Source of the DNA: Aeromonas dhakensis
GTDB lineage: Bacteria > Pseudomonadota > Gammaproteobacteria > Enterobacterales > Aeromonadaceae
Length of the DNA stretch: 64,000 bases
Direction: 5' to 3'
Assembly (NCBI RefSeq): GCF_000820305.1
Contig: NZ_CDBH01000044.1
Location: forward strand, 105,668-169,667
The notes under the pieces are model-generated. The model had not been told where the DNA came from. It saw only the letters and a program-made list of their open reading frames with translations, and made no database searches. Positions 9,073-17,025 of the stretch are shown piece by piece. The translations under genes were made by a program, and so were the position numbers. Numbering within the stretch: position 1 is the first letter of the stretch; each line of letters begins with the position of its first letter.

Positions 9073-9924
9073 TCAGCGAATCCCCTCCAATGACTTGAAC
9101 CAGGCGAGGCTGGCCTGCCACAGAGGCGTGGCAGACTTGCGAAAGTAGCCCATATGGCCGATTGCTCCATCCAAAGTATGAGGAGAGAGATCAACACGAG
9201 TCACGGGAGCATTACTGTAGTGCTTCATGAAGGCGTCGCGTGATGCGGGCATCGCCCAGCGATCGTCCAGCGCATTGGCCGCCACAATGGGAGTCTGGAC
9301 GCTTTGATAAGCACGCTCGATGCCACGCATCGCCGGGTCGTCAAAGAAATAGTGACGAAAACGGCACCAGTATCGCCATTGTACAAAGGCGCCTTTTGGC
9401 AAGTCTTCTCCCATGCCCAGCAGGCTCCACGCGCAATAGCCTTTCCACCAGGTCAGCAGCGGCAGCACTGTGTTCCACATGGTGAGCACCTTGAGCTGCT
9501 CGCTGAAGGGCATATAGCCGTGCCACCCGGCCCCGGTGCCGAAGACATAGAGCCCGGATACTTTCCGATGATTGGGGAGCAGGCCGAAGGCGTGCCCACC
9601 ATAGGAGTGGCCGATGACGAACAGGGGGAGATCGTTCCCGCTCATGGTTTCCACTGCGGCGGCCAGATCGCGCCTTCCCCAATCGAGCAAATCCATCTCG
9701 AAGCCTTTGAGTGACGCGGGTTTTGACGCGCCTATGCCCCGGTAGTCAAAAGTCAGGGTGGTAAACCCTTGCTCACTGGCGAACTCGGCAAAGCGACGAT
9801 AGAAGCCCAGCGGCACGCCAGTGGCCCCCGCGACGATGCTCTTGCCCTGCACCTGCCCTGTTGCCGGGTACAGTTGCCCCTGGATCAGATAGTCATCGTC
9901 GGTGTGAAACGAGATAGCAGCCAT
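9073..9924 (-). CDS. Alpha/beta hydrolase
   Basis: A 283-residue cytoplasmic alpha/beta hydrolase. The nucleophile elbow is GHSYGG (near residue 105), an oxyanion-region block GFYRRFAEFASEQGF precedes it, and candidate acid (ALDDRW) and histidine (GAIGHMGYF) positions occur in the C-terminal third. This resembles the uncharacterised UCP037442-type hydrolases, often paired with TetR regulators. Substrate unknown. The ATG at 9924 has a strong GGGAGGA ribosome site. It is divergent from the TetR gene and both share two matching operators in the 82-bp gap, so the TetR protein very probably controls this gene. Confidence 0.85.
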   Translation of the reverse strand: MAAISFHTDDDYLIQGQLYPATGQVQGKSIVAGATGVPLGFYRRFAEFASEQGFTTLTFDYRGIGASKPASLKGFEMDLLDWGRRDLAAAVETMSGNDLPLFVIGHSYGGHAFGLLPNHRKVSGLYVFGTGAGWHGYMPFSEQLKVLTMWNTVLPLLTWWKGYCAWSLLGMGEDLPKGAFVQWRYWCRFRHYFFDDPAMRGIERAYQSVQTPIVAANALDDRWAMPASRDAFMKHYSNAPVTRVDLSPHTLDGAIGHMGYFRKSATPLWQASLAWFKSLEGIR

Positions 9925-9938
9925 ATTCCTCCCTGAAG

Positions 9939-9954
9939 TATGACGATTGTCATA
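9939..9954. promoter_or_regulatory. TetR-type operator 1 (TATGAC-N4-GTCATA)
   Basis: A perfect 6+6 bp inverted repeat with a 4-bp spacer (GATT), placed 15 bp upstream of the hydrolase start. Its arms are identical to those of operator 2. Confidence 0.8.
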
Positions 9955-9975
9955 GTCATGCTCCGAACGCTATAC

Positions 9976-9991
9976 TATGACACTCGTCATA
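9976..9991. promoter_or_regulatory. TetR-type operator 2 (TATGAC-N4-GTCATA)
   Basis: A second perfect inverted repeat with identical arms and spacer ACTC, 37 bp from operator 1 start-to-start. The arms extend by one more pair (C/G) here. It lies just upstream of the chosen GTG start of the TetR gene, as expected for autoregulation. Confidence 0.8.
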
Positions 9992-10006
9992 GCAAGAGGG
10001 TGCAGC

Positions 10007-10585
10007 GTGAAAGAGTGCGCATCGACCGGGCGTCAACGGGTGATTGAGGCCGCTGCCGCCATGCTGGCACGGCATGGTTTGAGAGGGATCAGCATCCGTG
10101 AAGTGAGCAAGTTCGCCGATGCTCCCCTGGGTTCCACGTATCATCATTTTCCCGGCGGCAAGAATCAGATAGTGACGGAGGCAATACACTGGGCCGGCGC
10201 CCAGGCATCCGAGCAACTGCAGCGCTGCCTGCAGGCCGATGCCAGGCAGGGTCTCGGTCTGTTTGTATCCCACTGGCGTGAGCGGTTGACGCAATCTCAC
10301 TTTCGCGCGGGGTGCCCGATCGTGGCAGCGGCCATCGAAGCGCAGCATGAAGAGGATGGGAAGCCAATCAAGGAGGCGGTGGCCCAGGTCTTTGGCCACT
10401 GGCAACAGCTGATTGCCGATCACCTGATGGCACAGGGGCAGGCCGACGCCTCTGCCAGAGCCTGTGCTCTGGGGATCATCGCCAGCATAGAGGGCGCCAT
10501 CGTGTTGTGCCGTGCCCATCAAAGCAGCGAGCCCCTGGATGCGGTATTGGCATGCTTACCCAGATTGATGGGCACCGCCGAGTGA
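10007..10585 (+). CDS. TetR/AcrR family transcriptional regulator (LmrA/YxaF-like)
   Basis: A 192-residue repressor. The N-terminal helix-turn-helix spans roughly residues 8-55, including the GISIREVSKFADAPLGSTYHHFPGGKNQIV block, which is the recognition part of LmrA/YxaF-like TetR proteins. The C-terminal half would bind a ligand. The frame is also open from ATG 9977, but that codon lies inside operator 2, whereas GTG 10007 follows an AGAGGG ribosome site; the GTG start is preferred. It is divergent from the alpha/beta hydrolase gene and probably represses both genes. The inducer is unknown. Confidence 0.88.
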   Translation: MKECASTGRQRVIEAAAAMLARHGLRGISIREVSKFADAPLGSTYHHFPGGKNQIVTEAIHWAGAQASEQLQRCLQADARQGLGLFVSHWRERLTQSHFRAGCPIVAAAIEAQHEEDGKPIKEAVAQVFGHWQQLIADHLMAQGQADASARACALGIIASIEGAIVLCRAHQSSEPLDAVLACLPRLMGTAE

Positions 10586-10703
10586 TGGCACGCCTTGGCA
10601 CCCAATAACGGGGCTATAGAGCACGGAGCAGCCCGGATACATGTCCGGCGGGGAAATCACTGCCCCTCGTTCCCAGGGGGATGATGCCGAGAGATTCATG
10701 ACT

Positions 10704-10750
10704 AAATAAAACAAAAGACCCCGTCTTGCGACGGGGCCTTTTGTTTTATT
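10704..10750 (-). terminator. Terminator of the tRNA-Ser transcript
   Basis: A long stem with one A/C mismatch joins AAATAAAACAAAAG + CCCCGTC to its complement around a TTGC loop. On the minus strand it ends in TCTTTTGTTTTATTT. It starts directly after the tRNA CCA end. Confidence 0.9.
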
Positions 10751-10838
10751 TGGCGGTGAGGGAGGGATTCGAACCCTCGATACGTTGCCGTATACACACT
10801 TTCCAGGCGTGCTCCTTCAGCCACTCGGACACCTCACC
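10751..10838 (-). tRNA. tRNA-Ser(GGA)
   Basis: An 88-nt gene with encoded CCA. Acceptor stem GGTGAGG/CCTCACC, D-arm GTCCGAGTGGCTG, anticodon loop CTGGAAA (anticodon GGA), a long variable arm (TATACGGCAACGTAT) and a GGTTCGAATCC T-arm are all in place. It closely resembles E. coli serW/serX. Confidence 0.98.
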
Positions 10839-10906
10839 AAATTTTTACTTCTTGAAGTGGCTTTCAGAGCACGCTGCGCGTGCATCTTGCCGACTTCGTC
10901 GATGGG

Positions 10907-10933
10907 CAGCCTCTCGGTCACCTCACCAAATTT
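10907..10933 (-). pseudogene. Truncated tRNA-Ser 5' fragment in the tRNA leader
   Basis: These 27 bp repeat the first 21 nt of the tRNA-Ser gene (acceptor 5' strand through the D-arm) plus 6 nt of upstream flank, with two mismatches. It lies 89 bp upstream of the intact copy, between the candidate promoter and the tRNA, so it should be transcribed in the precursor. Confidence 0.7.
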
Positions 10934-10999
10934 CGGTCTGTTGTTTAACGTGCTCAGCCAGCACTTCGTTCGTTGCGCTGTTGCGCTGGAACGGGGCGT

Positions 11000-11029
11000 A
11001 ATGTACGGGATACGACGGCATGCGGTCAA
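11000..11029 (-). promoter_or_regulatory. Candidate stringent promoter of tRNA-Ser
   Basis: On the minus strand TTGACC (11029-11024), an 18-bp spacer and TACATT (11005-11000) are followed by a GCCCC discriminator, typical of growth-rate-controlled stable RNA promoters. Confidence 0.6.
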
Positions 11030-11110
11030 TGCAATTTTTCACTTTTTGCGTTCGTTTGCTCATTATCCGAACCAAGTGACTAAAAACATGCCGTTTCGTA
11101 TCCCTTTCAA

Positions 11111-12847
11111 TCAATTTCCAGCCGCTTCGTGCAAATGCTCGCCTTTGAGTGCCTCTTCCAGCGAGCCGTAAAACTCCAGCTGACCGGGCACAGGACGCAC
11201 CTTGGCGCGCGCCAGGGTCTTGAGCGGCTGGAACTGCAGCTCGGCCACCCTCAGTTGCACCCCCGCCTTGGCCATCTGTTTTTCAAACTGCAGGAAGGCG
11301 GAGAGGCCGCCGGCGTCCAGGATGGAGACCGCCTCCATCTGCAGCACCAGCAGCTTGTGGCCCTTGACCTGGGCCACCAGTTCGCCGAACACCCGCTCGG
11401 CGGCGGCGAAGAACAGCGGGCCGTTGACCTTGTAGAGCAGCGCCTGCTCCGGCACTTCCTGGGCGTAGCGCTTGTGATCCGCCAGATTGTGCAGCTTGGT
11501 CATCTTGGCAATCTCGCGCATGAACAGCAGGGAGGCGAGGATCACCCCGAAGGTGATGGCGATAACCATGTCGAAGATGACGGTCAGCGACAGGCAGACC
11601 AGCAGCACCAGCACGTCGGATCTGGGGGCGCGGCGAATAAGCTCCACCACCTTGTGCGCCTCGCTCATGTTCCAGGCGACGATGAGCAGCAGGGCCGCCA
11701 TGGCCGAGAGCGGCAGCCAGGAGAGCCAGGGCGCCAGCACCAGGATGGCCGCCAACACCACCAGCGCATGCACGATGCCGGAGATGGGAGAGGTAGCCCC
11801 GGCCCGCACGTTGGCGGCGGAACGGGCAATGGCGGCGGTGGCAGTGATGCCGCCGAAGAAGGGGGCGACTATGTTGCCAAGCCCCTGCCCCACCAGCTCG
11901 GCGTTGGAGCTGTGCTTGCGACCTGTCATGCCGTCCAGCACCACGGCGCAGAGCAGGGATTCGATGGCCCCCAGCATCGCCATGGAGAAAGCGGCGGGCA
12001 GCAGGCGCTCGATGGCGGCCAGGTTCCACTCCACCGGCGAGCCATCCGGCCCCGGCAGGGCCCATGGCATCACCAGGGTCGGCGCAATGGGCGGGATCCC
12101 CATGCCCTGGCTACCGTTGGCCAGGGTATAGCTGAACTTGCTGCCGATGGTGGCCACGTCCACCCCGAACTGATGCAGGCCAAAGCCAAGGCCCACCCCC
12201 ACCAGCACGGCGGGCAGGTGGCCGGGCACTGGCAGACGCAGGCGCGGCCAGAGCAGCAGTACCGCCAGGGTCGCAACCCCCACCAGCGTATCCCCCCACT
12301 GCCAGCTGGGCAGGGCATGGGCCAGTGCCTCGACTTTGCCAATATAGGTCTCCGGCATCTCGGGCACCTGCAGACCGAAGAAGTCCTTGATCTGCAAGGT
12401 GGCGATCACGATGGCGATACCACCGGTAAAGCCCAGGGTCACCGAAGGCGGAATGTACTCGATGAGGCGTCCGAGCCGGGCCACCCCCATGGCCACCAGG
12501 AAAAAGCCCGAGATCAGGGTCGCCATCAACAGGCCACCCACACCAAACTGCTGGGCCACCGGATAGAGGATCACCACGAAGGCGGCGGTCGGCCCCGAGA
12601 TGGAGAAGCGGGAGCCACCGGTCACGGCGATGACGATACCGGCGATGATGGCGGTATAGAGACCGTGCTGGGGCGGCACACCACTGGCAATGGCCAGCGC
12701 CATGGCCAGCGGAATGGCGATGATGCCGACCGTGATGCCGGCGATCAGGTCGCGGCCGAAGCGGGGAACGCTGTAGGGTTCGTCAATACAGGATTGGCGT
12801 AAAGCAATGGCCAGCTTCACGCTTTGCAAAGGTGCTTGGTTGTGCAT
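11111..12847 (-). CDS. dauA: C4-dicarboxylic acid transporter DauA (SulP family)
   Basis: A 578-residue SulP-family inner-membrane transporter with about 12 membrane segments and a C-terminal STAS domain (about residues 455-560, with the VSILDAGGL block). Long stretches match E. coli DauA (YchM), such as [19 protein letters not shown] and [17 protein letters not shown]. DauA takes up succinate and related dicarboxylates at acidic pH. The frame is open 35 codons further upstream, but the ATG at 12847 (MHNQAPLQ) gives the family-like N-terminus. It stands alone on the minus strand. A sulfate or bicarbonate transporter of the same family is a less likely alternative. Confidence 0.9.
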   Translation of the reverse strand: MHNQAPLQSVKLAIALRQSCIDEPYSVPRFGRDLIAGITVGIIAIPLAMALAIASGVPPQHGLYTAIIAGIVIAVTGGSRFSISGPTAAFVVILYPVAQQFGVGGLLMATLISGFFLVAMGVARLGRLIEYIPPSVTLGFTGGIAIVIATLQIKDFFGLQVPEMPETYIGKVEALAHALPSWQWGDTLVGVATLAVLLLWPRLRLPVPGHLPAVLVGVGLGFGLHQFGVDVATIGSKFSYTLANGSQGMGIPPIAPTLVMPWALPGPDGSPVEWNLAAIERLLPAAFSMAMLGAIESLLCAVVLDGMTGRKHSSNAELVGQGLGNIVAPFFGGITATAAIARSAANVRAGATSPISGIVHALVVLAAILVLAPWLSWLPLSAMAALLLIVAWNMSEAHKVVELIRRAPRSDVLVLLVCLSLTVIFDMVIAITFGVILASLLFMREIAKMTKLHNLADHKRYAQEVPEQALLYKVNGPLFFAAAERVFGELVAQVKGHKLLVLQMEAVSILDAGGLSAFLQFEKQMAKAGVQLRVAELQFQPLKTLARAKVRPVPGQLEFYGSLEEALKGEHLHEAAGN

Positions 12848-13345
12848 GTATTCGTAATACCAGAAGAGGGAGATAAAGGCCGGATTGAACCGGCGCCCGA
12901 TCATCATCAAGGGCCGGCAGAGCTGTCGACACGGCGATGGTATCCTGGCCAACCATACCCCAGCCGATGAAATATTTCGATGGGCGGGATCAATGAATGA
13001 CCGTTACCACGCAATATTGCCGGTGATAGTCAGCATATCGACCACTTTTCTCACCATTACGCAGCACACTCACTTCGCCTGCTAACCAATTTTTCCCTTC
13101 CTTATTCTTGTCGTGCTCCCTCCCCCTCTTTATATCTGCCCGTCGGATACTGTGCCGGCGCTCGCCCCTCCCTCATCTTGTCCCGGCAGCCAATGCATTT
13201 CGTCTACCTCCCTCCTTACTCGGCGGCTTCCCCCTTGGCGAGCCTGCGAGGCTCACTCCAAGCTGCTGATTGTGCTGAAAATAGTCCGCAGCGACCAAGT
13301 TTTGGGCAAACGGTCCGAAATCCCCTTTTTGCAGCGGATCGCGGG
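12848..13345. other. Intergenic stretch upstream of dauA and the tRNA-Asn pair
   Basis: About 500 bp between divergent units. No convincing coding sequence, RNA gene or repeat was found. A short hairpin (GAGCC...GGCTC) lies near 13240-13254. The dauA promoter must lie in the left part. Confidence 0.5.
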
Positions 13346-13374
13346 TTGACACTCGGCGGACGGGCCATTAATAT
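13346..13374 (+). promoter_or_regulatory. Promoter of the tRNA-Asn pair
   Basis: A consensus -35 TTGACA (13346-13351), a 17-bp spacer and TAATAT (13369-13374), followed by a GC-rich discriminator (CCGCACCG) characteristic of stable RNA promoters. Confidence 0.8.
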
Positions 13375-13401
13375 CCGCACCGTCTCGACGAGACAGGCAA
13401 T

Positions 13402-13477
13402 TCCTCCTTAGTTCAGTCGGTAGAACGGCGGACTGTTAATCCGTATGTCACTGGTTCAAGTCCAGTAGGAGGAGCCA
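13402..13477 (+). tRNA. tRNA-Asn(GTT), copy 1
   Basis: A 76-nt cloverleaf with encoded CCA, acceptor TCCTCCT/AGGAGGA, anticodon GTT at 13435-13437 and T-loop GGTTCAAGTCC. Confidence 0.98.
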
Positions 13478-13479
13478 AT

Positions 13480-13555
13480 TCCCTCGTAGTTCAGTCGGTA
13501 GAACGGCGGACTGTTAATCCGTATGTCACAGGTTCAAGTCCTGTCGAGGGAGCCA
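13480..13555 (+). tRNA. tRNA-Asn(GTT), copy 2
   Basis: A 76-nt cloverleaf 2 bp after copy 1. The body is identical except the acceptor (TCCCTCG/CGAGGGA) and compensated T-stem pairs. Anticodon GTT at 13513-13515. Paired changes show both copies are under structural constraint. Confidence 0.98.
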
Positions 13556-13561
13556 CATTCG

Positions 13562-13589
13562 AAAGCCCAGCCTTATGGCTGGGCTTTTT
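13562..13589 (+). terminator. Rho-independent terminator of the tRNA-Asn operon
   Basis: An 11-bp perfect stem AAAGCCCAGCC/GGCTGGGCTTT, loop TTAT, then T residues, 6 bp after the second tRNA. Confidence 0.9.
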
Positions 13590-13782
13590 CGTATCCAACG
13601 TTCGAAGCTACAATACAGGCTACCGTGGCTTGTACTTTCACCGAACGGCCTCAGCCCAGGTGTCGGCATCCTCTCCTTACGTGCCCTTTCACGACATCAC
13701 CCTTGCTTTTTTGCTTGCCTCTGCCGGATATTCGTTATCACAATTACCGCCCCTGTTCACACCGTCAAAAGGACCCCTTGGC

Positions 13783-14889
13783 ATGTCTGAGGATGCGATG
13801 CAAAAAGAAGCTGTGCCTGCTCAAGCCACCAAGCAGCCAAAAGATCCCGTCCGGCGTCTTACTCTGCAATTGGTCATGCTTGCCTTGATCGTCTTGGTCT
13901 ATGTGCTGTTTGCTCAACGCCTGACCCCGATGAGCAGTCAGGGTACGGTGCAGGCCTTTTTGATCCGCCTGGCCCCCGAGGTGGCCGGACGGGTGACTGC
14001 GGTGGAAGTCAGTGACAATCAGCAGGTTTCCGCCGGCATGCCTCTGTTTCAAATCAACCAGGAGCCCTATCTGATTGCCGTCACCCAAGCTGAAGCCCAT
14101 GTGGCAGCTGTCGGGCAATCGATCGGGGCTGACACTGCCGCGGTGCAAACCGCCCAGGCCAAGGTGGTACAGGCCAAATCGGCCAAGGATAACGCTGCCG
14201 ACAATGCCGCCAGGGTGGTCGAGCTGGCCAAACGAGGGGTCATGTCTATCGCGCAGCGGGATCAGGCGACGGCAACCTTGCAGCAAGCCATAGCCTCCCT
14301 GGCGGCCGCACAGGCAGAGTTGCGCCGTGCAGAGCAGAGCCTCGGGCCCGCCGGCAATGAAAATCCCAAGCTGAAAGAAGCGATGGCCGCCCTGGCCAAA
14401 GCCAGACTCGATCTCATTCGCACCACGGTCAAAGCGCCCAACAAGGGGGCCATTACCAACATACAGCTGGCGCCAGGCCAGTATGCCGCCGTGGGAAGTC
14501 CGGCAATGACCTTCATCGATACCTCGGCGGTCTGGATCAGCTGTATGCTGCCCGAGAACTCGTTGGAGTACCTGCGACCGGGCATCAAGGCCGAAGTGGT
14601 CTTCGATGTGCTCCCCGGCCGCGTCTTCAAAGCTCACCTCGATACCCTGGGTTGGGGCAGTGCTGGCAACACCACCACAGACCAGACCACCGGCCTGCTC
14701 ACGGCACCACAAAACAGTCCCAGTGCGCGCCAATTTCCAGTGAGCCTGGTACTGGATGAGGCACTCCCCCGCGGGTTGCGCTATGGCTCCCAGGCCACCG
14801 TCATTTTCTATCCCAACAAGGTGGGCATAATGGATACGATTGCCGCCGGCTGGATCCGTGTTGTCAGCCTGCTGACCTATATTGCCTGA
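13783..14889 (+). CDS. HlyD/EmrA-type membrane fusion protein (periplasmic adaptor)
   Basis: A 368-residue adaptor with one N-terminal membrane helix (about residues 28-46) and a biotinyl-lipoyl-like region (PEVAGRVTAVEVSDNQQVSAG). A coiled-coil hairpin rich in Ala, Gln and Lys follows (about residues 100-215), and then a beta-barrel block (KAPNKGAITNIQLAPGQYA). Such proteins bridge inner-membrane pumps to the outer membrane. The frame is open 51 codons upstream, but ATG 13783 has an AAAAGGA ribosome site and gives the usual short cytosolic tail. Its stop overlaps the next gene (TGATG), so the two are coupled. No outer-membrane channel gene is adjacent. Confidence 0.88.
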   Translation: MSEDAMQKEAVPAQATKQPKDPVRRLTLQLVMLALIVLVYVLFAQRLTPMSSQGTVQAFLIRLAPEVAGRVTAVEVSDNQQVSAGMPLFQINQEPYLIAVTQAEAHVAAVGQSIGADTAAVQTAQAKVVQAKSAKDNAADNAARVVELAKRGVMSIAQRDQATATLQQAIASLAAAQAELRRAEQSLGPAGNENPKLKEAMAALAKARLDLIRTTVKAPNKGAITNIQLAPGQYAAVGSPAMTFIDTSAVWISCMLPENSLEYLRPGIKAEVVFDVLPGRVFKAHLDTLGWGSAGNTTTDQTTGLLTAPQNSPSARQFPVSLVLDEALPRGLRYGSQATVIFYPNKVGIMDTIAAGWIRVVSLLTYIA

Positions 14890-15881
14890 TGATGAACAAA
14901 GCGTGGTGGCAATGCAGCCTGCGTCTTGGCGTCATTCCCATGGCGGCACTGGCGGTTACCCTGGCCACGGGTCAGGCCTTGCCCTTTCTGATCCCCATGT
15001 TCATCGTCATCATGCTGATGCTGAGTCCGACGCGCCTGCCGCTGATGATGATAGTGAGAATGCTGGCACTGATCGTCGGTTGTACCGCGCTCATCTGTTT
15101 TCTTGCACATGTGGTCGGCACCAATCCCGTCGCTTTCTGGCTGGCCATGGCTGCGGTTGTGGTTTTGGCCTTTGCCCGCCTTGGCAAAAACCCTGACGAT
15201 CTGCCCGGATTGCTGGTGCTGATCGTGTCGTCGATGACGATGGTGCTGGTACAAAGCCAGCCATCGCTGGTCCTGGCACTCCCCGTGTTGATGGGAAAAG
15301 CCTTTCTGATCGCCTATTTATGGTGTCTGCTGGCCTTTGCCATCTGGCCCCGGCCTTCCCCTCCGCTAACGCCTCTGACCGCCATGCGCGGTGATGAAAG
15401 GGTGATGCTGATCCTGGGAAAGAGCGCCGCTCTGTTGCTGGCCATCGGCATCGCCATCTGGCTGCAAGACAGCAGTGCCATCTTGATTGGGGCCACGATT
15501 GCCAACCTGCTGCGCGCCAGCGACCCCCATCTGACACGAATGAACAGCAAACCACTGCTGCAGGCCAACTTGCTGGCGGCGGCCTTGGCTACCCCGGTGA
15601 TCCTGCTGGCCTACATCAGTCAGTCTCCCCTGCTCCTGTCACTGCTGGCGCTCGCCGGCAGCATCTGGCTGGCGGGACGATTGGCGGCAACCTGGCCCAA
15701 AGTGGTGGTGCAAACCGCAATGACGGTTTACATCACTTTGCTGGGAACCGCCTTGCCCCAGTATCAGCAAGGGCTGCACCTGGTATGGGATCGACTCGCG
15801 ACGTTGTTGCTGGTCGTCCTCTATTGCACCCTGGTTGTGCATCTATTGACCACATCAACCGATAAGTCATGTCCTGCTTGA
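14889..15881 (+). CDS. DUF2955/FUSC-like inner-membrane protein, putative efflux partner
   Basis: A 330-residue membrane protein made of two blocks of about five helices separated by a hydrophilic link near residues 155-175, the layout of half-size aromatic acid exporter (FUSC, DUF2955) proteins. It overlaps the membrane fusion protein gene, matching the AaeA/AaeB pairing for efflux of aromatic acids or similar compounds. Substrate not inferable. Two adjacent ATG codons (14889, 14892) are possible starts. Family assignment is from overall pattern, so moderately sure. Confidence 0.75.
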   Translation: MMNKAWWQCSLRLGVIPMAALAVTLATGQALPFLIPMFIVIMLMLSPTRLPLMMIVRMLALIVGCTALICFLAHVVGTNPVAFWLAMAAVVVLAFARLGKNPDDLPGLLVLIVSSMTMVLVQSQPSLVLALPVLMGKAFLIAYLWCLLAFAIWPRPSPPLTPLTAMRGDERVMLILGKSAALLLAIGIAIWLQDSSAILIGATIANLLRASDPHLTRMNSKPLLQANLLAAALATPVILLAYISQSPLLLSLLALAGSIWLAGRLAATWPKVVVQTAMTVYITLLGTALPQYQQGLHLVWDRLATLLLVVLYCTLVVHLLTTSTDKSCPA

Positions 15882-15968
15882 GCGACATCATCTTGTCCAG
15901 ACCGTTTATTGTCAGAGGGTAGAGACATGCTTTGCCCTTTGCGACCCCCACTCGATTCAGGAGTTTCT

Positions 15969-16454
15969 ATGCGCCGTTTCAACTTAATGCTCAATGGCAG
16001 CCGGTTGATGATGTTTCCCTTCTATGTCTGCATCCTTGTCTGTGTCGCCCTCTTGATGGTGAAGTTCGCCATGCAGCTCTATGAGCTGTGTCGCGACATC
16101 ATCGACATCCCCTATCTGGATCTCATCACAGGGGTGCTAACCCTGGTGGACTTCGTGCTGGTGGCCCAGATGCTTATCCTGGTGGCCATCTGCGGCTACG
16201 TACAGTTCATCAAGACCCCGGAGCAGCGGGCAGCCCTTGGCGACAACTGGCTCAGCAAGATCAACTTCGCCTCCCTCAAACTCATCGTCATCAACTCCCT
16301 GGTCACCATCGCCGGGATCGAGGTGCTCAAGGCCTTCCTGACCGACGGTACCGGCAACGAGATTGAGATGAAGTGGTCGGTCATCGTCTTCCTCGCCTTC
16401 TCCACCGCAGCGCTCATCTACGCGGTGACCGAGCGGCTGGCGGACCACAAGTAG
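15969..16454 (+). CDS. UPF0114 family membrane protein (YqhA-like)
   Basis: A 161-residue protein with about four membrane helices. The middle block LTLVDFVLVAQMLILVAICGY and the following LSKINFASLK segment fit the UPF0114/YqhA family, whose function is unknown. The ATG at 15969 (MRRFNLML) is preceded by CAGGAG; the frame is open 20 codons further upstream, but those residues lack family character. It stands about 85 bp after the efflux pair and 117 bp before the next gene. Confidence 0.8.
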   Translation: MRRFNLMLNGSRLMMFPFYVCILVCVALLMVKFAMQLYELCRDIIDIPYLDLITGVLTLVDFVLVAQMLILVAICGYVQFIKTPEQRAALGDNWLSKINFASLKLIVINSLVTIAGIEVLKAFLTDGTGNEIEMKWSVIVFLAFSTAALIYAVTERLADHK

Positions 16455-16495
16455 CGCCGGTTTTCATTCAGCCTTTATTCATCAAAGGTCGAATT

Positions 16496-16514
16496 GATAA
16501 CTCTTTTCATTACC
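16496..16514. promoter_or_regulatory. Candidate Fur box upstream of the cytochrome/FTR1 cluster
   Basis: The 19 bp starting GATAACTC and ending CATTACC match 13 of 19 positions of the Fur consensus GATAATGATAATCATTATC. It lies 58 bp before the first gene of the cluster, with promoter-like AT-rich sequence around it. Confidence 0.45.
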
Positions 16515-16571
16515 TTTACTGCATTGTAAACTTGCTCCCCCGGGCTTTACTGCCCGGGCGTTGGAGCACCT

Positions 16572-17021
16572 ATGACAAGCCTTTCCCTCTCACCACGACA
16601 CTGCTGGCAGTGGCTGGCCTATCACCATCAGGCCGCCGAGGGCTCCCTCTATCTGATGTTCTTCTCCGGCCTGCTGCTGTGGGAACCGCTGACCCCGCTC
16701 TGGTCGCTGGCACGCTGGAACCTGTTCCTGCACGTCGCCCTCTCGCTCACCCTGTTCCCCCTGCTGTTCGGCGCCTTCTGGCTCTCCCATCGCAGCCTGT
16801 TGCGCAAGAGCCGCAAACCTTTCCTGCGCACCACTGGGCGCATCATCGAAGCCTTGCTGCTGGTCTGTCTGGCCAGCGGACTGCTGCTGGTACTGCACGG
16901 CACCCCGGGCGATAGCCTGGGCAACCTTGCCAGCTGGGCCCACTGGCTGAGCGCCCTCGCGTTGACTCCCCTGGTGCTGCGCCACGCCTGGCGCTGGACC
17001 ATCTTGAAATGGCGCACCTGA
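16572..17021 (+). CDS. Small membrane protein, possible b-type cytochrome partner of the hexaheme protein
   Basis: A 149-residue inner-membrane protein with about four helices and several helix-associated histidines (YHHQAAEG, LFLHVALS, WAHWLSAL, LRHAW), a pattern consistent with a cytochrome b561-like haem protein. I do not recognise a precise family. It has a GGAGC ribosome site, and its stop is 4 bp before the hexaheme cytochrome gene, so they form one transcript. A plausible role is moving electrons between the quinone pool and the periplasmic cytochrome; this is inference. Confidence 0.65.
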   Translation: MTSLSLSPRHCWQWLAYHHQAAEGSLYLMFFSGLLLWEPLTPLWSLARWNLFLHVALSLTLFPLLFGAFWLSHRSLLRKSRKPFLRTTGRIIEALLLVCLASGLLLVLHGTPGDSLGNLASWAHWLSALALTPLVLRHAWRWTILKWRT

Positions 17022-17025
17022 TCTT

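Noticed and set aside
11129..12802. 557-codon open frame opposite dauA
   Set aside because: Low-complexity His/Gln/Gly-rich translation mirrors dauA; dauA itself is unmistakable.
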